Part shown: one piece after another, positions 28,859 through 38,424 of the stretch
Numbering within the stretch: position 1 is the first letter of the stretch
Layout of the letters: each line of letters begins with the position of its first letter
Origin: Linnemannia hyalina
Lineage: Eukaryota > Mortierellomycota > Mortierellomycetes > Mortierellales > Mortierellaceae
Length of the DNA stretch: 40,462 nt
Direction: 5' to 3'
NCBI GenBank assembly: GCA_019671135.1
Contig: JAHRHY010000043.1
Coordinates: 1-40,462 of the forward strand
Notes under the pieces: generated by a model
The model's input: only the letters and a program-made list of their open reading frames with translations
What the model was told of the DNA's origin: nothing
The model's database searches: none
Position numbers and translations under genes: made by a program

Positions 28859-29590
28859 TTGGAGTATTCCAAGAATGTACTTGTAAATGGAAAGCACATT
28901 CTCAAGATCCACAAGCAAAACATTGTAGTTGGCTTGGTGACTGATGACCACATTGGTGCAGAGAATGCAGACTATGATAATCTTAACCAAAAGGAAAAAG
29001 AAAAGATCTTTGCCATGGGCTTTAAGCTACAAATGTTTGAGGATAGGTTGACAGAGAAAGATAAACCGGTAGAAAAAATAGATGATGAGGTGCAAGAGTC
29101 GAATGTTAAGGAAACTTTAGATGAACTTGTAGAAAAAGTAGATGATGAGGTGCAAGAGTCGGATGTTAAGAAAACTCTAGAAGATGGTGGACCTATGGAA
29201 AGCGAAAATGTAAATGCCTCAAGTGTTTACACTACAAAAGACCATCATGATTTTCTAAAGGCAATGGGAGAAGTATGTAGCAAAATAACAGCTATCGAAG
29301 AAGAACTCCGCGAGGAATACGTTTCGGCAGATGGTAATGCAGAAGAAAAAGAACTAATTTCTCACCTAGATTTGTTGGAGAAAGATTATTCCAACTACGA
29401 AACATGGCACATGGATAAGTTTGGTTCCCGCGAACCACATACCGATATATTATATAAGTTCGCAAAAGAAGGATCTAACAACAGAAAAACCATAGTGCAA
29501 AGTGTATTAGATAGTATTCAAGCCAAAGAGAAAAATACAATGGAAGAAAAGAAGCCTCTTGAAGTAACATTTGAGACCACAGAAGAGTAG
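28859..29590 (+). pseudogene. D-family protein, copy 2, N-terminus lost, 243 codons
   Basis: The frame enters directly from the MITE end ('LEYSKNVLVNGKHILKIHK') without an ATG. It aligns there with D copy 1 ('HEYATNYLFDGCHLLKRYE'), and continues 'IVVGLVTDDHIGAENADY' and 'KEKIFAMGFKLQMFED'. A Glu/Asp-rich linker contains an imperfect tandem repeat of about 20 residues ('EKIDDEVQESNVKETLDELV', 'EKVDDEVQESDVKKTLED'). The C-terminal part, absent from copy 1, is helical ('FLKAMGEVCSKITAIEEEL', 'LLEKDYSNYETWHMDKFG'). Function is unknown. It is followed by a T4A5 tract and by about 460 bp that resemble the sub-terminal part of element A arms in style. Confidence 0.6.
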
Positions 29591-30051
29591 ATCAAGAATT
29601 TTAAAAACTGTAGATATACTACTTGCACAAATAAAGCTTTTATATATGGAATACACATGTAGTAATATCCTCGTCCCTTCCAATGAGATTCACCAGATAT
29701 ATCACCCATCTTTTTAAAAACTTCCACCATCCTTTGCACAATTTACAATATTTCTTTCTTGACCACAGTGGTGTTTATCCGCAATCTGCTTATATTTAAC
29801 ATCACGAAAATTGCAATAACTATATCTAAGATGTTCTACAATGCATGCACTCTTTATGACATTTATTTTTTCACCATTGGCATGTTTACCAACGATCTGT
29901 ATATCAACAAATATCATAACAATCGTAACTTCCAACAAAGTATGTTATATCAAACATTATGAAAACCACGATGACTTCATCTGAGAAGTTCCACAATGCA
30001 TGCACCCTCACCACTATTGCATTATCCATATTTTTTTAAAACATTCACCTA
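29591..30051. repeat. End region of a D element, left copy of a large inverted repeat
   Basis: There is no gene. It contains T/A tracts (29599-29607, 29711-29720, about 30031-30040) and loosely repeated words ('ttctacaatgcatgcac', 'ttccacaatgcatgcac', 'taacatcacg'), recalling 18150-18450 in element A. The whole segment returns in inverted orientation at 39984-40462, up to the window edge. Confidence 0.8.
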
Positions 30052-30546
30052 GGAGGCCTTTCAGGTCCAAGTTATCATATGGTGTTTGTTACATCTCTGT
30101 AGATCTCGACAATATCCATAGCGACTATGGGATGAGAATGTATATATGATACCAAGCATATAAGACAACCATTGTAACATTTTTTGTTTAACTATCCTAC
30201 TAAACACCAACCTATTCTCCAAACAATAAAGTCTTCTTATTTTTCGCACACCAAACTCTTAAATATGTCCATCTACTACTAACCTGTAACCCTCACTGCA
30301 AGATTCGCCAGAGTAGTTCTTGTATGTGATCACCTAAAGCGCTTGTACTCTCAACTGTATCTTTGGGGCGAAATACAGTGGAGAGATTACATTTTAAAAA
30401 TTCTTGTGCTGTCTATTGCTATTTTATTCCGTGTTCTGTTGCCCACTATAAAGAGATATGTCAGCTATGAAAGTCAACACTCCGTTCCTTGGGCTTTGGA
30501 TATTTTTTATATGCCTTTTTATATCCTCTGCACATGAAGGGGCCGC
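30052..30546 (+). mobile_element. 495-bp MITE, copy 5
   Basis: Full length with both ends. The left triplet is 'cta', the right 'ata'. The left flank (a D-element end) is shared with copy 7, but the right flank is a Rep-like fragment. This again points to recombination at the MITE. Confidence 0.92.
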
Positions 30547-30786
30547 ATAGATAAGAAACTTCATAAGCGCTTAAGAAAGGCTAAGATGCATGGATTAACT
30601 CGTCTTGAGCTGACTTTCTATGGATCACAGTTGCATGATTATTCCTACTATGTGAAATGTTTGGATCAAGTTAAGGAACAGATCCAAGATTGTACAACTT
30701 ACAAAGTGCCATTTAAGAACTATTGGGAGTATATGACATCTAAAATTTCATCCATGATTGGAGTATTTGTTAAGAATGTTACCAAT
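30547..30786 (+). pseudogene. Rep/RstA-like protein fragment, about 80 codons
   Basis: The frame right after the MITE reads 'DKKLHKRLRKAKMHGLTRLE', then 'LTFYGSQLHDYSYYVKCLD' and 'NYWEYMTSKISSMIGVFV'. It aligns with residues about 241-320 of the element A protein ('DLHKRLRKAKKTGLTRLELT'). It is closer to element A than to element B. It ends where the 'CTCCCTCGCCC' repeat interior begins. It shows that a third Rep-type element existed here. Confidence 0.85.
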
Positions 30787-30993
30787 GGGAAATGTCTTGG
30801 GTCGAAATAGTTAAATATGTTATGGAGTACCAATGGAAGTTGCAAGAATTTGTACAGACGATTATGGAAGAAGTTTTTAAAAAGACAACAGATATATCTA
30901 TAAAGAATACATATACAAAAGCAAAAGAATCCAAATGGACATAGTTATCTAGCAGTATTACAAGAGCAAAACGTAAGGAAAGAGTATCAACAT
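30787..30993. repeat. Partial 'CTCCCTCGCCC' repeat interior
   Basis: It begins 'gggaaatgtcttgggtcgaa', the same point at which the units at 17266 and 17678 end, and runs to 'gagtatcaacat'. One frame (30787-30944) keeps 'WVEIVKYVMEYQWKLQEFVQ' and ends 'KAKESKWT', like the 68-aa frame at 17383. The terminal bases of the repeat are missing. Confidence 0.7.
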
Positions 30994-31475
30994 ATAAAAA
31001 TGGTTCAAAAATACAAGACACAGTAGGCCCATGCAAAATTGAACAGACACAAATGTGGGGTGTATTTGTAGAACATACAAAATGAACAAGGCCATAAGGA
31101 GACGCCGGCCCTGCATTCTCGTACTGGGACCCTGAAGATTATATCGCATAATAATGTGGATGCGCGGCAGCGCGGTTCTAAAAACAAGCCTGGGGCGTCT
31201 TTTAATAAATGTTTGGTGCTGTGCATTACACGGCGTAGATCCAATTTCTAAGACATAATATACTCGAGTTATATCGGGTCTGGAATTGAACTGTTTTTTT
31301 TGACCGCAGGCAGTGTGCACAAACGACATGTAATGTGTGGCATTGGTTCAATTCTCACCCCCTTTTTTTTTTTTTTGCCCTTATGCAGTCTTCTGTTTTT
31401 CTTTTTCTTTTCCATGAATACACAAACAAACACTCATGTCCATGCTCTCTTCTCTTATCCATCTCCTCCCTTCGT
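30994..31475. other. No gene recognised; leader of the Crypton gene in the last part
   Basis: The stretch has a sharp change to higher GC near 31100. I see no terminal repeat or RNA gene. A pyrimidine-rich block with a 14-T run (31362-31375) precedes the Crypton ATG by about 100 bp, as often in fungal leaders. An 'aataaatg' at about 31205 is unassigned. Confidence 0.3.
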
Positions 31476-34267
31476 ATGCCGCCAGACGGCTCCAACCCCC
31501 TCAACAACGCGGCTGCCACCTCGTCTTCCGCATTAATGGCCAAGGACAGGATTACTACTGGCAGGAACACTACTACCACCCCTGTCTCCCCCGCCGTCCC
31601 TGCCTCCCCTTCCCCTCCAACTGTCGACACTGAAGTCAAAGGCAAAGGCAAGGAACCCAAAGTCCTCGTCTCCAACGCCAAAGAAGCCCTAACAGGAGCA
31701 GCACAAACCACCGAAGATCATCTGTACTCCAAGAAGACCAAGACCAACTACAAGGGCCAAGTTACGCGAGCGTTGGCGTATGCTGCAGCACAAACCGAGC
31801 CTGGATGGAGAAATGCATTCACCAAGATCTCTAGTCTTATGCCCACTGTCTTGATGGCCTACGTTGCGTCCAAGTGCCAGGGCCAGGAAGGAGACGGACT
31901 GTCGTACAAGACCGCCGAGGGCATCAAAAGCGGGTTAAAGCACTATTTCAAGACCGAGCTAGGATGCCTAACGGATTCATGGTCCTGTGACAGTGACGGC
32001 AACTGCACCGGAAACCCTGTTCATGAGGTGGCCTTCGATCGATACCTTCAGTCTCTCAAGAATCGTGACGGGCGAGCCGGTACTAGCCGGCAGAGTTTGG
32101 CTATGTTCTACAGTGACATTGTAACACTCATGGAGCACCTTCAGAACCCAGCGACTATCGCGGAGAGAACCGAGGGTCTTTGTTTGTTGTTCCAGGCCTT
32201 CGCAGCCACTGGGTTCGCCTTATGGACCAGGTAATCCGTAATCATAACTCTACTCTATGTTTTCGTTCGTTCTAGTTTGTGATTTTACTGTAACTAACAG
32301 TCAACTGCTTGTCACTAGGGCTTCTATTCGAATCCATTCGAACTCGCCTTGGTTTAAGTAGATATAGTGCCTTCAACTCGATTTAAACGCATTGCAATAG
32401 TGCGCCTATTTGAACAAAAATTTCGAATCAGATTCGAATTCGAATGCGCACAAACCGAATGCAAACCATAGTGGATTCGAATGGATTCGAATAGAAGCCC
32501 TACTTGTCACGCTTCTAGAAACGAGGAGCTCACTCGTTTACAAATGAAGGACATTGAGCTGGATCTATCCACAGGTACTGGTTCACCCTTCTTCACCATC
32601 ACGCTGACGTTCCGCAAAACAAACCAAGCAGATGCCTCGAAGGGTAAGAAGCTTTTTTTTATTATCTTTCTTGCCGTATGCCGCCGAACAAAGATCACGA
32701 ACTGACAATGCACACACCATTACCACCTTCACCTTACCTTCTCTTCTATTAGCCAATGTTTACCAAATACACCCACAGCCAGACTACAAGGCTGTTTGCT
32801 GTTACACCAAACTGAAGGCCTGGCTGCAGTGGATGGAAAGGAGTGGACGAAAGCTTCGTTCCGAGGACTACGTGTTTCCGGCATTGGATGCACAAGGGCG
32901 CATCAAGTTTCAAGAAGCCCTGTCGCAGACTCGCGTGCAAGGTTGGTTGGACCAGCTCACCAACCAGACAGGTCTTCTTGCAAAACGCAACGGTCGATTC
33001 ACCACGTATTGTTTTCGTCGAGGCGGCGCTCAGTTCCGGTTTATGTTTGCCAAGGAGAAGTGGTCTCTCAAGGCGGTGAAATGGTGGGGAGGATGGTCTG
33101 AAGGCGAGGGGACAGGTACCATCATGCGGTACTTGTTGGAGGAGTTCACTTGTTACGAGTATGGCTTTAGCGACATGCTGTCACCGTCTCGGCAGAACAG
33201 CCGGCACGCCGTTTTCATGGGCGAGACGGACACACCCGGCGCTGCTCCCATCACGCAATACAGTCTGGATGTCTCGCTTCAGTCTCTAAAGGAAGCAATC
33301 AGCGTCGAGATGAACCATCGGTCTTCAATCCAGGAGCAAGAGCTCAATCACAAACAGGAGGTGGCGAACAAGGCACTTATAGACTCAGTTATGGAATTGA
33401 ACAAGGCCCTCCAGGAGTCGTTCCTTGCTGCGATTCGAGGGTTGGGGGTAGCTCAGTGACAGCACCAAGGCTTACTAGAACAGCAAGCGCATCAGCAGCA
33501 TGAACCCGCTCCAGCTCTAGCTACAATCCCTGTTCTTCCTATTCTTCCTATTCTCCCTGTTCCCGCTATCCTCCCAGTCTCCGTCCCTGCCCCTGCTCCT
33601 ACTCCAGCAAGAAAGCAACCACAGCAGGGGGATGTTGAGCCGCCGCCTGCCCCTTGCATTCCTACCATCAAACTATGGAAAGAGGCTGTCAAGCAGTGGG
33701 AAGTTGGAGACCATGCGAAGGGATTAACGATTCCTCTCAGAGACTGGACAGGATCTATGCGAAAGACAGACCCTACCAAGTATTCGCAGAGGAAGCTGAT
33801 CGCAAAGGAGTTAGACCGTGTTGGAAGGAACGAGGGCAACATGAACGACATCCATGGTGAGCATACGAAGAGTGTCAGGTATCTGATTTAGTCTATCCGC
33901 TGGGGTAATTTGAGAAGAAAAGCTGAGGTGGCGAATAAGAGAGTGAAGGCCACGGGTGTTGCCCTGGATGAGAGCGAGGATGTTAACGAGGTTGAGGTGG
34001 TTGAGGAAGACGATTCAGAGGAGATGGAAGAGGAGGAGTCAGAGGAGTCAGAGGAGGAGTGCTTGATCCGACGCAAAACTTGTTACACCTGTGACCCTTA
34101 GTGCCAATCAAGCGGCTCCCAAGCCCTTCAAGGTTGCGGTCCCTCGTGTTACCAGAAGCCAAAGCATCACCCCAGCATTAGTCCAAACAGCTTCTGACCG
34201 CTTCACTCCATCCAAGCAACGACTGAGGAGCATGAGCGTTTGCCATACTAGAGAAAAGCGGCGTTGA
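31476..34267 (+). pseudogene. Crypton-type tyrosine recombinase with downstream GCR1_C-like segment, decayed
   Basis: Exons 31476-32230, 32519-32643 and 32753-33459 join in phase across GT-AG introns (gtaatc..ttctag and gtaaga..tattag) to a 528-codon recombinase. Catalytic signs: 'RNEELTRLQ' (Arg), 'YCFRRGGAQFRF' (Arg of the HxxR position, with Tyr for His), 'WWGGWSEG' and the likely nucleophile in 'TIMRYLLEE'. After TGA (33457-33459) the same frame stays open. It gives a Pro-rich linker and 'IKLWKEAVKQWEVGDHAKGL' followed by 'DWTGSMRKTDPTKYSQRK', which resembles GCR1_C DNA-binding domains found on fungal Cryptons. TAG (33889-33891), an acidic run ('EEMEEEESEESEEE') and, after a frameshift near 34075, a basic end to 34267 follow. 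Both stops could come from C-to-T changes (CGA, CAG). Such enzymes recombine circular intermediates; this one is probably dead. Confidence 0.82.
32316..32502. mobile_element. 187-bp hAT-like MITE inside the first Crypton intron
   Basis: It has inverted ends 'TAGGGCTTCTATTCGAATCC' and its complement, about 27 bp long. It is bounded by a perfect 8-bp duplication 'cttgtcac' (32308-32315, 32503-32510). Eight-bp duplications mark hAT elements. Without it the intron would be about 93 bp. The interior repeats 'attcgaa' several times and has no coding capacity. Confidence 0.93.
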
Positions 34268-34619
34268 TAGACATAAACATAAACAAAGATATAGACAAAT
34301 GCATGCACAACCCCTCCCCAACTCCCAAAATTAAGTGACTGCGAAGTCAGTTTTTGAACCAAATTGTTCACAAGATGTGAACAATCAGAGTTATGGCCCA
34401 CATACTTAGAGGACGTTTTGTTCTAAAATACATATTTTTTTAAAACCAATAGTAAGCGACCTTTATGTTATTTATTACTGGTTTCCTCATATGTATTGGT
34501 AATGTCAACCATTTGGTACTTGAAGAGGTCGCAATTCCCTCCTGTGATGGAGAAGAGGAGGAGGAGGAAAAGGAGGAGGAGAACGGCGATGAATTTCGGG
34601 ATGTAGCGGAGGAGACCAC
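34268..34619. other. No gene; low-complexity purine tract
   Basis: After the Crypton frame there is AT-rich sequence with a T8A4 tract at about 34434-34445. A purine run of AGG triplets (34546-34585) follows. I see no element ends. Confidence 0.3.
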
Positions 34620-36099
34620 CCAATAAGTCCGACAAGATTGTCTTCGAGGCCGGTCACATCAAGACCTGGTGGGACGAGATGCTCCGACTCCCATACGACC
34701 AGAGACCGCGCTTCTGTATTAGTACGCAGTTGGGTGACTCGTTTCTGGACATCAGCAAGGAAGCTCTTCTGGCGATTTTCTGGGGAGAGTCATCGGGAGG
34801 CCTTTCACGTCCAAGTTATCATATGGTGTTTGTTACATCTCTGTAGATCTCGACAATATCCATAGCGACTATGGGATGAGAATGTATATATGATACCAAG
34901 CATATAAGACAACCATTGTAACATTTTTTGTTTAACTATCCTACTAAAACACCAACCTATTCTCCAAACAATAAAGTCTCTTATTTTTCGCACACCACAC
35001 TCTGAATGTGTCCATCTACTATTAACCTGTAACCCTCACTGCAAGATTCGCCAGAGTAGTTCTTGTATGTGATCATCTAAAGCACTTGTACTCTCAACTG
35101 TATCTTTGGGGCGAAATACAGGGGAGAGATAACATTTAAAAATTCTTGTGCTGTCTACTGCTATTTTATTCTGTGTTCTGTTGCCCACTATGAAGAGATA
35201 TGCCAGTTATGGAAGTCAACACTCCGTTCCTTGGGCTTTGGATATTTTTTATATGCCTTTTTATAATCTCCTGCACATGAAGGGGCCGCTGGCAAACAGG
35301 AGTATCACTGGGACGTTGTTATTTACCATGGACAGTTTCATTTTTGCTCGGTGGTGATGGTGGAAGGGAGACGACTTTTTGTACGATGGAGCGATGAAGA
35401 GGAAGTGTCAGTTTATTTCCGAGAAACGATATAACAAGACTGCTGGCAAACAGGAATTCTACGCAGCCGAGGCTTGGTACTTGAAGTATCCAGTAACGTC
35501 GCATGGGGCCAGGAGTTGGAGGATCAGGCACTGTCTGCCGCAAGGAGTTCGATGAACTATCCGATGACGAGCAGGTGAGGTCATGGTCCCCACCTCCGCT
35601 TGCACCCAATACGCTGCACCACCAAGATCACAAACATGCCTATGCCAAGGACACGAACACGCCTGCACCGTAACGTTGTTGGACGATGAAGATCTACCAG
35701 ACGTGCATGATTTGTTGCATAAACGTCGCCTCTCAGACGATTCGACAGGTTCTTCGCCTATGGGGTCCGACGAGCAATCCTCGCCCTTACAGCCACCAGC
35801 CACTCCCCCACGAAAGAAGCCTCATTATGAGATAGGATTCTCAAGTGTCTTGTTGCAACAAAGGGTCCGTTACCACAGTGTGCAGGGTGCCATACCCCGA
35901 TTTGCGAACTCTTCACAGAACAAGAATGGTTCACAGTATATTATCAGGCAGTCTTGGATGGCAGGCGGGATGCGTAGCAATGTACGGTCGTACATTATCA
36001 ACGCTCTTGTATCAACAAGGGTTACTGACGGTAGAGGATCTGGAAGATGCGAGGTCTGTCTTCGCCGAAGACGCAGAGGTGACAGATAATTCGATTTAG
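34620..36099 (+). pseudogene. Degenerate coding region of unknown origin, split by MITE copy 6
   Basis: Stretches with protein-like composition appear in changing frames. 34624-34795 reads 'SDKIVFEAGHIKTWWDEMLR' and 'FLDISKEALLAIFWGES'. After the MITE comes 'QEYHWDVVIYHGQFHFCSVV' and 'RLFVRWSDEEEVSVYF' to a TAA at about 35432. An alternative frame has 'NKTAGKQEFYAAEAWYLKY'. 35583-36089 is Ser/Pro-rich ('SDDSTGSSPMGSDEQSSP'), and 35990-36099 has 'LYQQGLLTVEDLEDARSVFA'. I do not recognise a family. It is probably a decayed gene of a mobile element, with several frameshifts. Confidence 0.35.
34796..35289 (+). mobile_element. 495-bp MITE family, copy 6 (494 bp)
   Basis: It has both ends but small indels inside ('actaaaacacc', 'aataaagtctctt', 'ttataatctcctg'), so it is older than copies 1-3. 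The flanking triplets differ ('tcg' and 'tgg'). It lies in the degenerate coding region. Confidence 0.9.
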
Positions 36100-36500
36100 T
36101 AGAGTTGGAGTTGGAAGGAACTACGAGTCGCGGTGGATTGGGAAAAATAAAAAATGACAAAAGTGACCTTTTCGTTTCAGGCACATCGGAGTTGAAGAAG
36201 AGGATCACGTGCACTTTCTCAAAAGCGACCTTTTCAAATAGGTCACTTTCCCCTGGGTCGCTTATTTCTTATTCACCCCGAAAAAGGGCAGCTTCGAATT
36301 CACTTTTGGGCGACATAGTTGAGAGAAAGTGGAGAGCTTTTTTTTTTTTTTTTTCAAAAGTGACCTAATGACTATTTTTGTTTATTTTTTGGTCGAGTTG
36401 ACATTCTTAAGGGTCACGTGCAGTTGCCCAAAAGTGGAGAACCCTTATTTCATGGACACAGGCCATCTCCTTCTCTTTTAAAAAATAGCCAAAAAAGTTA
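36100..36500. other. Non-coding stretch with repeated 'AAAGTGACCT'-type words
   Basis: No gene is seen. Words such as 'aaaagtgacct', 'aaaagcgacc' and 'ggtcacttt' or 'gggtcgctt' recur in both orientations between 36160 and 36370. 'cacgtg' occurs twice (about 36206 and 36416). A 16-T run lies at about 36338. It may be a decayed inverted-repeat element. Confidence 0.35.
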
Positions 36501-37230
36501 AATCACGTGAGGGCGGAGCCCGAACTAAAAAAAAGTATCTTGCGCGTAGCGCCAGCGCGAAGCGCCAGTATTTTGTGAGCGAAGCGAGCGATGGTCACGG
36601 GCAAGGCCATCAAGAGTATCTTGCGCGAAGCGCGCCAGTATCCTGTGAGCGCAGCGAGCGTACGGGCACGGGCTAAGAGGATATGAGGGCGTAGCCCGAA
36701 TCAAGGGGCTTTGAAGAGGATGTGAGCGCAGCGAGCAATGGTCACGGGCGCGCGCCCTGGCGCGACAATCGAAAGTATCTTGCGCGAAGCGCCAGTATGT
36801 TGTGAGCGCACGGGTACGAAAGGGAGAAGATCATGTGAGGGCGTAGCCCGAACCAGAGGACCTTTTTTGCGCCAAGCGCCCGTACTCTGTGAGCGAAGCG
36901 AGCAATGGTCACGGGCAAGGCCATCAAGAGTATCTTGCGCAAAGCGCGCCAGTATCCTGTGAGCGCAGCGAGCGTACAGGCACGGGCTAAGAGGATATGA
37001 GGATATGAGGGCGTAGCCCAAATCAAGGGGCTTTGAAGAGGATGTGAGGGCGTAGCCCGAACCAGAGAAACTTTCTTGCGCAAAGCCCCAATATTTAGTA
37101 AGGGCAAAGCTGTAGCTGTCAGATACCTGTTGCCGCCTGCGGCAAAAGGAAGCGACCGCTGGAGCGTGGCCGTCTGGGCCATCTAGCGCGAAGCACCAGT
37201 GTGCTGTGAACGAGCCTTTTTGCAAGCCTA
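36501..37230. repeat. GC-rich array of short hairpin words, with a 314-bp direct duplication
   Basis: The words 'GGGCGTAGCCC', 'GCGCGAAGCGC' and 'GAGCGAAGCGAGC' (or GAGCGCAGCGAGC) recur many times. Each is a small inverted repeat with a 1-3 base loop. A longer segment beginning 'atggtcacgggcaaggcc' at 36591 recurs at 36905 with few changes, so the array grew partly by tandem duplication. Composition differs sharply from the AT-rich surroundings. No coding sequence is supported; long open frames on the minus strand follow from the repeat. Confidence 0.75.
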
Positions 37231-37547
37231 CTAAAAAGCAAGAAATCCTCTGGCGTGATGTAGAGCAAAGGGTAGTCAAGGATATCTTGAATATACTGCG
37301 AGTGAGGGTGATCCGAGAGAATAATGAATACAAACAAGGCCAGGGGGATGGCTCCCCAGCTACTAAGATGGCTATCTAATAAGGGAGGTCAGCTGGGCCC
37401 AGCTGGGACCAGGGATATTATTCTTTATGGCTCAACAGGAAACTCGACAGGTAAGAGCTCTACATTCCCCAAGCGTGCCATTGGCCACAGGTAGTTGTGA
37501 AAAATTTACAGTCACACTACACTTGAAAAAAAAAAGGTAATAGGCAA
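37231..37547. other. No gene recognised
   Basis: Mixed-composition sequence with 'agctgggcccagctgggacc' at about 37389 (a short direct repeat of AGCTGGG) and a 10-A run near 37527. I see no ends or coding signal. Confidence 0.25.
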
Positions 37548-37983
37548 GTGGCACCCGTATCTTTAAACGAGTCTTCTTCAAAGACCCTTCAAACACCCTT
37601 CAAAGACCCACACCTCTCACCCCAGATCCCCTTACAGCAACTTCCGGCACCCGTGGCATCGCCCACGGGCAACCTTTCTAGTGCGATTACACTTAATCAT
37701 TTATACAGTCACTTAATGTCACATGATTATGAGCATACAAACAACCAACGACGCGTTATTCCTCCTTTCCGCCCTTCCTCTCACTCATCCTTCCACCATG
37801 AAGCCGATTCCCTCTATTACTACCCAACTCATCGCCTCAGGAGTTTGCGCAGATGATCCTATTTTAAACGACAAGCTTGCTCGCGGTCAAATAGAGCAAA
37901 TGGTGGTTAATGTCCTGAATGAACTTGTAAGTGATGTTGAACAGTTGCATCTCTTGCAATTGTGGTCTATTTGTGTATACTAA
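37548..37983 (+). other. Possible coding remnant of unknown origin
   Basis: Two overlapping frames are open. One begins 'MAPVSLNESSSKTLQTPFK' and is Pro/Ser-rich. The other, from about 37800, reads 'MKPIPSITTQLIASGVCADD' and 'DKLARGQIEQMVVNVLNEL', which looks more like protein, and stops at 37983. It lies just before a 5' LTR. I cannot name a family. Confidence 0.25.
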
Positions 37984-38002
37984 CCAGGTTAGCCTTTTGG
38001 TT

Positions 38003-38234
38003 TGTAGGGCCAGTTGCAACATATTAGGTTTATCATTGCTCTCTAGTTAGTCATTCCTTGTCACTCTCTATCATCTCTGACTCACTATGACACTACACCT
38101 AGAAACCTAGTTGGCGACTTTGTATATATATTTAGTTGTACCATAGTAATAACATCAATCATCACTGCTTCAACTCTCGTCCCCGTTCTATACTTCTCTG
38201 TCCCAGTCTTCGCCTGTTGCATGGTAGCAAGGTT
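38003..38234 (+). mobile_element. 5' LTR and primer-binding site of a Ty3/Gypsy element
   Basis: A segment with 'tgtatatatatttagttg' (TATA, about 38121) and CT-rich sequence ends '..CTGTTGCA' at 38221. The next bases, 'TGGTAGCAAGG', fit a primer-binding site complementary to a tRNA 3' end ...GCTACCA, as in initiator tRNA-Met. The left limit 'TGTAGGG' at 38003 is only a guess from the TG rule. The gag gene follows after a 190-bp leader. Confidence 0.5.
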
Positions 38235-38424
38235 CCCTCGTTCCACCGATCTCTTGATTTTTCCCTCCTCGTTTTCACTGCCCGCGTTTTACTTTAATTT
38301 TCCCTCGTCCCAGCTCTCTCTGCACACCAGCCCTGAATTTCATTCCCTGCCCCTATTTTCCTTCGTACCCTCTTACACTCTGGACATTTTTGACCTCTCC
38401 GCACTTCTATCTGCACTACCAGTC

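Noticed and set aside
33857..33891. A 35-bp intron removing the TAG after the GCR1_C-like segment
   Set aside because: It is too short for a normal fungal intron and its removal would put the downstream sequence out of frame.
36701..37337. Long minus-strand frames of 146-210 codons in the GC-rich array
   Set aside because: They arise from repeated stop-free GC-rich hairpin words and are internally repetitive without any known domain.
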